The notes under the pieces were generated by a model that was not told the origin of the DNA, made no database searches, and saw only the letters and a list, made by a program, of their open reading frames with translations. Positions 26,718 through 34,093 of a stretch of DNA of 51,889 nucleotides are shown here, one piece after another; position 1 is the first letter of the stretch; every line of letters begins with the position of its first letter. Origin of the DNA: JAZDLR01 sp964540995 (GTDB lineage Bacteria > Patescibacteriota > Patescibacteriia > UBA1558 > 2-01-FULL-52-15); NCBI GenBank assembly GCA_964540995.1, contig CAZIOU010000008.1, positions 1 through 51,889 of the forward strand, read 5' to 3'. The position numbers and the translations under genes were made by a program.

Positions 26718-27734
26718 TTAGATGATTTTACGGATTATTCTGCGAGCGTGGCGTAATCTCTGATAGAAGGTATACCAGCTATCATTATAAATGAAATCAA
26801 AGGCACCCGGATTGGTAATTTCCATACCATTGAAACCTCGTTTGAAACGGGTGAATCCTTCCCAGCTCGGCTGTGACCCATCAGCTGGTGCTAGCCCCCA
26901 GAAATCATAGTATTTATAACCTAGATGGTGTGCACGTTTGATCGCTTCCCATTGCAGTAAATGAGGTGCCATCACTTCGCGGAAATGATAGTTGAAAGCG
27001 CCATGCAGATACGTGACCGTCGAACCAAATAATATATTGAGGTTGGCAGCGATTGGTTGGCCCTGATATTCAGCCCAGACGATCTGCACCGTCTCGTGCT
27101 CACGTCCGGCTGTCACGATAGCGCGATAATGCTTAGCTGTGTGTGATTTGATGCGCTGACGCAGTTGGGTGCGTGGTAGTAAGTCGAGGAAAATCTTGAG
27201 TGCTTGATCATTGGTGCCCCAGTGGATAGTCACACCTTTGCGTTCGGCCAAACGAATATTGTAGCGAGTTTTTTCCTTGAACCCACTAAAGATATCGTCT
27301 TCAGATTTCTGTAAATTGAGAATCGAAGTAGTCCGCGGTTGTATCGCTGGTGCTGGTACGAAAGGAATCTCCAGCTGTGGCGGTGTCATCATCGGCTCGA
27401 GTCGACAGAAGATTTCTTGGCGTTGGGCAGTAGCGATCGTCAAGTCACGAATCTGTGTCAGGAATAATCCGAAAGCTTCTCGCAATTCTGATTCATGTTG
27501 GAGATTAATCAGCGGACCTTTGGCTGAATAGAGATAGCCTTTGCCAAAAGGTAACTTGTGACTGTAGAGTAGACACTGTCCGACCACCTGATGATTGTGG
27601 AAGACATTTAGTTGCCAATTTTTGATACCTTGCAGTTTCAAGACATCAGCCCAGAAGCGTGACTGCAAGAAAGCACCGACGGGAAAGCGATCCAAAAATT
27701 CCTGATTGGGTCTGATATTCAGTGATACTTCCAT
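26718..27734 (-). CDS. FemAB-family peptidyltransferase (lipid II branch formation)
   Basis: A 338-aa protein with the two GNAT-like halves of FemX/FemAB enzymes. These use aminoacyl-tRNA to add bridge amino acids to lipid II. Visible features are FLQSRFWADVLKLQG near residue 22, the RYNIRLAERKGVTIHWG segment (residues about 155-175), and KYYDFWGLAP followed by GFTRFKRGFNG near the C-terminus. It lies 3 bp from the MurE-like gene and 1 bp from ruvA, so it is co-transcribed. The context supports a role in cell-wall crosslinking. Confidence 0.87.
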   Translation of the reverse strand: MEVSLNIRPNQEFLDRFPVGAFLQSRFWADVLKLQGIKNWQLNVFHNHQVVGQCLLYSHKLPFGKGYLYSAKGPLINLQHESELREAFGLFLTQIRDLTIATAQRQEIFCRLEPMMTPPQLEIPFVPAPAIQPRTTSILNLQKSEDDIFSGFKEKTRYNIRLAERKGVTIHWGTNDQALKIFLDLLPRTQLRQRIKSHTAKHYRAIVTAGREHETVQIVWAEYQGQPIAANLNILFGSTVTYLHGAFNYHFREVMAPHLLQWEAIKRAHHLGYKYYDFWGLAPADGSQPSWEGFTRFKRGFNGMEITNPGAFDFIYNDSWYTFYQRLRHARRIIRKII

Positions 27735-27735
27735 G

Positions 27736-28317
27736 TTAGTGATGAGTGCTTAGCAATTTGAGAGCTTCTTTGATGCGTTCACCCAGATCAGTCACATCGA
27801 TGGGGATGTGAGGCAAGATCTGTCTGATTTCACGTTCTTTGTAGCCGAGAGATTGTAAGCCCTCGATCAATTGACTATCTCCCAATGAGGAGAAAGCATT
27901 GGCATCTAGTGGCGAGGAGAATTTAATTTTTTCTTTCAGCTCGACGATGATACGTTCGGCGGTTTTCTTGCCGATACCGGTGACACGTTGCAAGATGGCA
28001 GGATCGCCATGAACAACGGCTTTCTTGATATCTTCCAGCGGAGCGATGGACATGACAGCTAATGCGCTCTTAGGTCCGACACCGGAAATTTCTATCAGCT
28101 TCTCGAAAAATTCCATCTCTTCCCAGGTGATGAAGCCATAGAGTTCGAGGGCGTCTTCACGAACGTGGGTATGGGTGAAGAGTGAAACTTCGCTTTGATC
28201 ACGGAGCTTGTCGAGGGTCTGGGTGGTGCAGGCAACTTGGTAGCCGAGAGAGCCAATATCGATGACCAGATAGCGCTCTTGGCGGATGATAATATTGCCT
28301 TTAATGAAGCTAATCAT
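27736..28317 (-). CDS. ruvA: Holliday junction DNA helicase subunit RuvA
   Basis: A full-length RuvA of 193 aa. It has the N-terminal OB fold (MISFIKGNIIIRQERYLVID), tandem helix-hairpin-helix motifs (ISGVGPKSALAVM and VTGIGKKTAERIIVELK) and the C-terminal domain III (LGYKEREIRQILPHI) that contacts RuvB. It binds four-way junctions. ATG at 28317. A TATAGT element lies 11 nt upstream on the minus strand, suggesting a very short leader. Confidence 0.96.
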   Translation of the reverse strand: MISFIKGNIIIRQERYLVIDIGSLGYQVACTTQTLDKLRDQSEVSLFTHTHVREDALELYGFITWEEMEFFEKLIEISGVGPKSALAVMSIAPLEDIKKAVVHGDPAILQRVTGIGKKTAERIIVELKEKIKFSSPLDANAFSSLGDSQLIEGLQSLGYKEREIRQILPHIPIDVTDLGERIKEALKLLSTHH

Positions 28318-28542
28318 GGGCCTACTGTACTATATTGGGGGGTAAAAATCAATGTGGGAGGAGCGGTACTCGGGGCTCGTCACTTGGTGCTCGATTGGCT
28401 AAAAAAGTTGTACAATTATAAGAAGTAGTGCTTCATCCGTTGCTAAAATAGAACTCACTTCCTTGCCGTTGGAATATTAAAATATTGGATACTTAATATT
28501 GTTAGTCGAGCTGAGCTCGATGATTATTGATAATTGTCTTTT
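28318..28542. other. Intergenic between ruvA and the hairpin array
   Basis: No gene is seen. It contains the probable ruvA promoter at its left end and a 15-bp perfect palindrome (TCGAGCTGAGCTCGA, 28506-28520) that recurs at 39452 and 44100. Otherwise nothing is recognisable. Confidence 0.5.
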
Positions 28543-28582
28543 TTAAAAAAAAGCGCCTCCGAGATTGCTCTCGGAGGCGGGC
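28543..28582 (-). terminator. Strong terminator at the left end of the hairpin array
   Basis: On the minus strand CGCCTCCGAGA pairs with TCTCGGAGGCG around a short loop. It is followed immediately by GC and a run of eight T (read at 28552 down to 28545). The orientation fits termination of a transcript that came leftwards through the array and the embedded gene. Confidence 0.88.
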
Positions 28583-31032
28583 GTTCGTCACCTAGGTTTC
28601 TGACCGGGGGGTCAAATGTGCACGATACGAACGCGATAGTGTGCGGCGATACTAAAGTCACTGACATCGTAGGTCAATGAAATATATATCGCCGCGATGA
28701 GGTGCGACGACATTTTCCTCTGTGATTCAAATCAATCAACCCGGCAAATGTCATCGCAAAGGGGACGGCTACACGACATGTGACGACTTCTTGCGAAGCC
28801 AATGCCAACGTTGTAGCCGCTATGAATGGGTGCCGATGTCACCCCGAGGTTTAGTCATTGACGAAACTAAGTGGCACCATGACATCGGCGAACAGGAAGT
28901 GCGACAACTGCGTCTTTGGTCACCAGCGCGCCTGACCTCGAGGTTGTCACTCTCGAATAGGGTGAGTGGCCATCGTCTCATAAGTCCTCTAGGTGAAGAC
29001 AGGTGAGCTCACGACCACTCAAATTTGAATGAACGAGGTGAGGAAACCAACCTCATGCTAAGAAACAATAGGCATCAAAAAAAACCATGGTTTCCTCTCT
29101 TTATCTCATATCTCAATTCACTGACTCTACAGATATGAAGTAAAGAGAGGAGAGGACAACCGCAGAAATATTTCCGAAGAAATATCGCGAACAGTGTCCT
29201 CTCAAAAGGTGCGATCACAAGTTGCTCTGCGTCGCTTTAAGTAACACCCGGACGAATGTGATCGCGAATAGGTGAGAGCAAAAAAACTTCTTCAAGATTG
29301 GCATCATCTCAACCGTTTTCGCTCTCAAAAAGGTGCGGCAATTGTACCGTAGGTCAAAGCGCAAAATAGTGCCGCGAATAAGGTGAGTGGCCAGACACGC
29401 TTGTACTCCTAAATAAGGAGTAGGCCCTTCTATGACCACTCAAATTTGAAAGAACGAGGTGAGGAAACCAACCTCATGCAAGAAACAATAGGTGTCATAA
29501 CAAACCATGGTTTCCTCTCTTTATCTCACACCGAATGTGTTTGAATGATATGAGGTAAAGAGAGGAGAGGACAGAAAGCCCAAATGTTTCCAAAGAAACA
29601 ATGAGTCCATTGTCCTCTCGAAAGGTGCGATCACACTCGCTAGAATGGTGCTCAGGCACCAAGTGGGTCAACGTGATCGCGAATAGGGTGAGAGCGACAG
29701 GCGCTCCAGTACACTAGGTGCAGGGCGACTGATATCGCTCTCGAAATCTGGAAAGAACAGGGTGAGGAATCCATCGGATCGAAAGAAGTCAGAAGCGTCA
29801 GCGATCCTCTTGGTTCCTCTCTTTATCACATATCCCATTTATAAATAAAGATATGAAGTAAAGAGAGGAGAGAACATCAAACTGTATATTTCCGAAGAAA
29901 TATATCGGTCGTTGTTCTCTCAAAGGGTGCGATCACAGGTCGTCAATAGTCAATAAAACAACATCGAAAAGCATGTGATCGCGAAAGAGTGAGAGCGACA
30001 GTCCGTCAATTACACGTGAGTATATATGAAATTTTGTCGCTCTCGAAAAAGTGCGCCGATAAATTTCGAGGTACATCATTTGATGTACGAAGGCTGATGT
30101 CAGCGCAAATGTAAGGAACTAAGTGAGAGGACAGACGATTCGTGGTCGTAAAAACAAGTATCTTCTTGTCCTCTCGAAAGGGTGAGGGTTCAGCCTTCCT
30201 CTTGTTTCAAAGAAGTCAGCCAATGATTTGAACCCTCTTTCAACATCGATATCCCCTCTGTACCTCCCCTTATAAAGGGGAGAAGATATTGAGGTTGAAA
30301 GAGGGGGCGAGACACGATGACTTGTGTCTTGAAGACAAGTTTGTCATTGTCTCGCCCGGTTATAGTGCGAATGTCACTGCTCCGATAGCCAAACTACGGC
30401 AATCGACAATAGGACATTCGCGTATTGGTGAGAAGTCACAAACTCTTTGGCCTCCTGAAGGAGACAAAATTATTAGAGACTCCTCCCCACAGACTAGTAA
30501 GAAGAATGAGGTATAAAGTATGAAGTCGAAAGTTGTTAGTTAGGCGATTACTACTTTAACCTTTCAACTTATAACTGATAGCTAGTCTAAGGGGAGGAGG
30601 GGACAGGGATAGCAAGGAAACATAAAATGTAACATTGCGTCTCAAAGTCCCCTCGAAAAAGATGCGACAATACGGACCTTCAAGATTTCCGAAGAAATCA
30701 GAATTTCAATTATTGTCGCGATAGGAGTGAGAGCGAAATCATCACAAATGAACAGCGTTCATAGCCAGGAATCTCGCTCTCGAAAAGGTGCGCCGACAAT
30801 TGAGTATATACATCGTTAGATGTACGAGGCCTGATGTCAGCGCGAATGCAAAGAACAAGGTGAGGGTTCACGGACAATTTTAACCCAAGGTGGGATAAGC
30901 AGTTTGTCGAACCCTCTTTCAACATCGATACCCCCTGTATCTCATAAAGGAAAGAAAGTATTGAGGTTAAAAGAGGGGGCGAGACACTCTCCCAATTGTC
31001 ACTGAAGTGACAACCTAGGTGATGTCTCGCCC
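28581..31032 (-). repeat. Hairpin array, distal block: 39 inverted-repeat units
   Basis: Each unit is an imperfect inverted repeat with its own arm sequence. Arms begin GAG or GCG, end CTC or CGC, and are joined by short GAAA(A)GGT-like spacers (plus-strand reading). Unit limits: 28581-28634, 28643-28695, 28704-28757, 28766-28819, 28832-28889, 28898-28951, 28964-29020, 29040-29097, 29098-29146, 29150-29203, 29211-29265, 29274-29326, 29335-29375, 29385-29441, 29461-29517, 29518-29561, 29565-29619, 29627-29680, 29690-29742, 29764-29819, 29820-29864, 29868-29921, 29929-29982, 29991-30044, 30053-30106, 30125-30175, 30184-30237, 30238-30300, 30305-30357, 30367-30421, 30429-30487 (degenerate), 30482-30597 (long loop), 30597-30654, 30664-30719, 30729-30781, 30790-30843, 30862-30916, 30917-30972, 30977-31032. 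Many interiors hold a second small hairpin, for example 29647-29660 and 30071-30088. Short open frames here are incidental. Confidence 0.9.
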
Positions 31033-31052
31033 AATATTAATTATTCCTGTTA

Positions 31053-32573
31053 CTAGACGGCGATCTGCTCTGGCTCGGTGGCCAGGGCTGCCTGACGCTC
31101 CAGCTCGAGCTTGGTCCACTGGTTGAAGATGTAGGTCACCAGCTGACCCAGTGTTGTCCAGATGGCCTGCTTGTGGATGTGACCATTGGTGTAACGTGTG
31201 ACCGGCTTGCCAGCAGCATTAACGATAACCGTTGCTTCCGGATGAATATTACGCCGAGCCGTCTTATTGGCACGCAACTTCAAGCCCCATTCAGAATTGG
31301 CACGTCGATTGAATTGCTCACCCAGCAGGTAGAGTGCCTGCCGACATTCACCGGACCAGTTGGCCACTGATCCAGTGCGACGCCGCGGGAAGCGACCGTC
31401 GGGCATGACGAACGTTCCACAGTACCGACGCAACTTGGCAGCACCTTTGCGATGGGCCTTCTGCTTCAGCCGATGGATCTGCTGATAGCAGGTGACGGCA
31501 CGATCGAGAAGGAGAGCTTCAGCTTCTTCGCCGTTTTCACGCTTCCAGCTTCTGACCATCTGCAGGACCTGAAACTTTGTCGTTTCAGTCGTGATGCGGT
31601 CTGCGACTTTGTCGCGATCCACTTCGAAATTGGCTTCGATCTTGAGCTGATGAGCTTCAGTCCGCAGTGCATCGATAGCAGACTGATCAGGCTGAACCCA
31701 GAAACGGCGAATGTCCTGAATAGCGGCAATAAGTGCTCCGCCAGTCATGATACCGCAGCCCTCGATCGGCTCGAAGATCTGCTTCCAGACGTCAAGCTGG
31801 CTGATAGCCTGACGAATATCCTTCTCACGCCGGAGCTCTTCTGCTTGGAGCGCCAGAAGGATAGCATCATTAGCCTTTTCTTTATCGAAGAAGGCTTCGA
31901 TATTGCCTTCGGGAAAGAGGCCATCCTTGGCACGGAAGGCCCGACCGATGACGTGTTGGCGCAGGCGCTGCTCACAGGCGATACGGGCTTGCATCGCATC
32001 ACGTCTGGCTTTCATCGCCTCACGCAGAGCGATCATGTCACGGTCACGGGGCAAGGTGATGTTGAAAAGATGGGGTTGATCGGCGATCAGCTGCGCCAGT
32101 AACTGGGCATCATCATCTTTCTTGGCATCACCGCGACAAACTTTGAGTACCGAAGGCGGGATACGCCAGACCGCCGCTTCGATATTCTCCGCTTGACGCG
32201 AGAGCGCGGAGGCAAAGTTATCACCCGAACCACCGAGTACCATCGCAATGACATCTTCCGGCCGCAGTCCATCGTAGATATCCGGAATGAAGTAATTGAA
32301 GTCAGCTGGATCCTTGGAATAGATCTTGTCTTTGCTTTTGGGCTTACGCTTGATGTGGTGAGCCGGCAGATCCTTGGTCTCCTCAATCGTCACGGGCTTC
32401 CATTTGATCGGAAGTCGTCCGAGAGCGAAGTCCAATTCCGCGTCCTCATCTTCCAAATCCTCAACCAGTGATTTATTGCTAGTGTTGATCACGAGTTGCG
32501 TTGGACGCGCCTCGCCATCGGCTGTTTTCTTGATTCGATGGCGAATTCCGATGAATCGTACTGCGGGTTGCAT
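31053..32573 (-). CDS. Divergent IS110-family-like (Nop/DEDD-type) protein embedded in the array
   Basis: A 506-aa protein. Residues 103-210 follow the IS110 N-terminal pattern: DVIAMVLGGSGDN in place of v.mE.tG.y, WRIPPSVLK, AKKDDDAQLLAQL in place of KTDriDA, then a helical arginine-rich segment. GCGIMTGGALIAAIQDIRRF (272-291) matches the helix-hairpin-helix of the transposase_20 region. YCGTFVMPDGRFPRRR and VANWSGECRQALYLL (384-417) match the C-terminal part. By eye the first Asp and the Glu are absent, the DxxD is distorted and no serine precedes TGSVAN. The residues between GcG and the C-terminal motif (292-383) are much longer than usual. An SD (AAGGAGA) lies 5 nt before the ATG. It is probably an RNA/DNA-binding protein served by the array (inference). 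Confidence 0.72.
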   Translation of the reverse strand: MQPAVRFIGIRHRIKKTADGEARPTQLVINTSNKSLVEDLEDEDAELDFALGRLPIKWKPVTIEETKDLPAHHIKRKPKSKDKIYSKDPADFNYFIPDIYDGLRPEDVIAMVLGGSGDNFASALSRQAENIEAAVWRIPPSVLKVCRGDAKKDDDAQLLAQLIADQPHLFNITLPRDRDMIALREAMKARRDAMQARIACEQRLRQHVIGRAFRAKDGLFPEGNIEAFFDKEKANDAILLALQAEELRREKDIRQAISQLDVWKQIFEPIEGCGIMTGGALIAAIQDIRRFWVQPDQSAIDALRTEAHQLKIEANFEVDRDKVADRITTETTKFQVLQMVRSWKRENGEEAEALLLDRAVTCYQQIHRLKQKAHRKGAAKLRRYCGTFVMPDGRFPRRRTGSVANWSGECRQALYLLGEQFNRRANSEWGLKLRANKTARRNIHPEATVIVNAAGKPVTRYTNGHIHKQAIWTTLGQLVTYIFNQWTKLELERQAALATEPEQIAV

Positions 32574-32645
32574 GAGTTCTCCTTGATTGAGCCTAAGAGG
32601 CCCATTGGGGTAACAGGAGTTTTCAAGGTACTACCGAGGGTCGAT
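32574..32645 (-). other. 5' leader of the embedded gene
   Basis: About 70 nt lie between the start codon and the first upstream array unit. It holds the SD AAGGAGA. No strong internal promoter is seen, which suggests the gene is read from the promoter at 33888-33916. Confidence 0.5.
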
Positions 32646-33071
32646 CCCTCATTTTTGGACAGGTTGTAGCTGGTAGCAAGTAGCTTGTAGCAATTCAATA
32701 CTACCGACTGTTCAAAAATGAGGGCGGGAACATCGCCCATTTTTTCTCTTATTAGAAGAGAAACTGGGATAGCTGTTCCCGCGAAAAGGTGAGTGATCAG
32801 CTTTCAAGCTGTCGTAGTGACGACAAGCGCATAGATGACCACTCGAAATCTGGGAAAGAACATTGATCATGAATGGGTGCGATAGACAACCAGACTACAG
32901 CTCATATTTTTGAGCATCTGACCTGATGTCTATCGCGAAAAGGAAGTGACACAAGGAACGGGTAGATTAGCATCGCTCATCAGTCCAATACAGGTGTCAC
33001 TTTATAAGGTGCAGCGCCAGTTCATCGACTAAACCGTAGATCTATCCGCATTTCCGGCGCCGCGAAAAGGT

Positions 33072-33129
33072 GAGTGGTCAAACCCCCATAGTGTTCCTTT
33101 GTTAGGAACAACACGATGAATGACCACTC
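33072..33129 (-). ncRNA. Representative array unit with outer stem, two loops and inner hairpin
   Basis: The outer arms GAGTGGTCA/TGACCACTC enclose a 12-nt left strand (AACCCCCATAGT), an inner hairpin (GTTCCT, 5-nt loop, AGGAAC) and an 11-nt right strand (AACACGATGAA). The unit at 33358-33414 has the same plan. Its arm change G to A is matched by C to T on the other side, it has the same inner stem and entirely different left and right strands. Whether the unit is processed into a separate RNA is unknown. Confidence 0.55.
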
Positions 33130-33619
33130 AAAATTTGGAAAGAACATTGATAGTGAAAGGGTGCGATAGGCAACCAGACTATAGCCCATAGTTTTGAGCA
33201 ATTGACCTGCAGTCTATCGCGAAAAGGAAGTGACACAAGGAACGGGTAGATTAGCATCGCTCATCAGTCCAATACAGGTGTCACTTTATAAGGTGCAGCG
33301 CCATGGTGGTGTTTACACCGCAGATATACATCGAAGGATGGCGCTGCGAAAAATGGTGAGTGATCAGGTGCCCATGAGTTCCTCTTTAAGGAACATTCTT
33401 GTGTATGATCACTCGAAATCTGGAAAGAACACGAGGGAGAGAACAAGACCCGAAAGGCATCTATTGATGCAGGCTTTCATATGTTCTCTCGAAGAGGTGA
33501 GGGTTCGCCTAATTCCATGTTAGCAGTACTAACAGTCATCTGCTTGAACCCTCTTTCAACATCATCACCCCTCTGTATCTCCCCTTGAAAAGGGGAGAGA
33601 GTATTGAGGTTGAAAGAGG

Positions 33620-33673
33620 GGGCGAGACACATACGTGTATGTACGGGAGTACAAACACGTATGTGTCTCGCCC
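33620..33673 (-). ncRNA. Array unit of the GGGCGAGACA family, almost fully palindromic
   Basis: Outer arms GGGCGAGACA/TGTCTCGCCC, inner hairpin TGTAC-GGGA-GTACA. In this copy the two internal-loop strands (CATACGTG and CACGTATG) are also complementary to each other. The sister units at 30305-30357 and 30977-31032 share the arms but have other interiors, where the loop strands are only partly complementary. Confidence 0.5.
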
Positions 33674-33887
33674 AATAAGGGGCCGATGTCAATGACATAC
33701 TTAGTTTGATACTACTCATCCCCATGACATCGGCGAAAAGATGCGGCAACAGGCAGAACATTGCACTAAAAACAGCAACACCTCGACCTAGGTCGCCGCG
33801 AAACGGGAGAAGCTCACTTATTGCTTTTGTCAACGATGAGCCAAAACTGTAGCAGAGCCTCAAAATCAAGGTACAGAGTGATTCGTG

Positions 33888-33916
33888 TTTATATCAATTT
33901 TGGGACCCAGTGTCAA
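33888..33916 (-). promoter_or_regulatory. Near-consensus promoter driving the hairpin array
   Basis: On the minus strand TTGACA (33911-33916), a 17-bp spacer and TATAAA (33888-33893). Transcription would start near 33881 and enter the first array unit (33799) after about 80 nt. It is among the best sigma-70 matches in the window. Confidence 0.85.
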
Positions 33917-33973
33917 GGCTGGTTGATTCTTTGGCTTCACATTTTGGTGGGTATCTGGCATAGTAAGAGAATT

Positions 33974-34078
33974 GTCATTGCGAGGAGCTCTTAGGATTTG
34001 CGACGAAGCAATCTAGCCATTCATTTGGCACAAACTGGATTGCTTCGCCCGCCTGAAGCGTTCTCGCAAAGACAGTGT
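33974..34078. repeat. Dispersed palindromic repeat (TCATTGCGAGGAGC type)
   Basis: A long imperfect inverted repeat. GTCATTGCGAGGAGC at the left is matched by TTCTCGCAAAGAC at the right. Internally GCGACGAAGCAATCTAG is matched by GGATTGCTTCGC. A shorter relative lies at 38283-38331. Related sequences are known as abundant intergenic repeats in various bacteria. It borders the uvrB promoter. Confidence 0.7.
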
Positions 34079-34079
34079 C

Positions 34080-34085
34080 TATAAT
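34080..34085 (+). promoter_or_regulatory. uvrB -10 element
   Basis: TATAAT ends 8 bases before the uvrB ATG, which predicts transcription starting at or within a few bases of the start codon (leaderless mRNA). No good -35 is seen at the proper distance. Confidence 0.55.
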
Positions 34086-34093
34086 ATTTTGCC

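Larger units (their letters stand above)
32646..33799 (-). repeat. Hairpin array, promoter-proximal block: 17 inverted-repeat units
   Basis: This is the same unit type as the distal block. Unit limits: 32646-32724 (long loop, 17-bp stem with one mismatch), 32724-32782, 32791-32844, 32879-32936, 32944-33002, 33011-33063, 33072-33129, 33163-33220, 33228-33286, 33295-33347, 33358-33414, 33437-33490, 33499-33553, 33554-33615, 33620-33673, 33682-33734, 33743-33799. The 92 bp at 32928-33019 are repeated exactly at 33212-33303. Families shared with the distal block include GAGTGG-type arms (33072, 28964, 29385), GAGGGTTC arms (33499, 30184, 30862), GGGCGAGACA arms (33620, 30305, 30977) and GCCGATGTCA arms (33682, 28832). 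Confidence 0.9.

Noticed and set aside
28722..29006. Open frame of 94 codons in the array
   Set aside because: It crosses several hairpin units with no SD and no protein-like composition; similar chance frames at 30289-30516 and 33230-33523 were rejected for the same reason.
31053..32573. Plain insertion sequence (IS110) that jumped into a repeat region
   Set aside because: Catalytic residues appear degenerate, and the array families are shared on both sides of the gene with a common promoter and terminator. An independent insertion is less likely, though not excluded.
28581..33799. CRISPR array
   Set aside because: There is no constant direct repeat; each unit has its own inverted arms, unit length varies from 41 to over 100 bp, and no cas-like gene is present.
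28581..33799. Integron attC cassette array
   Set aside because: No tyrosine integrase or cassette genes, and the RYYYAAC/GTTRRRY core sites of attC are not seen.
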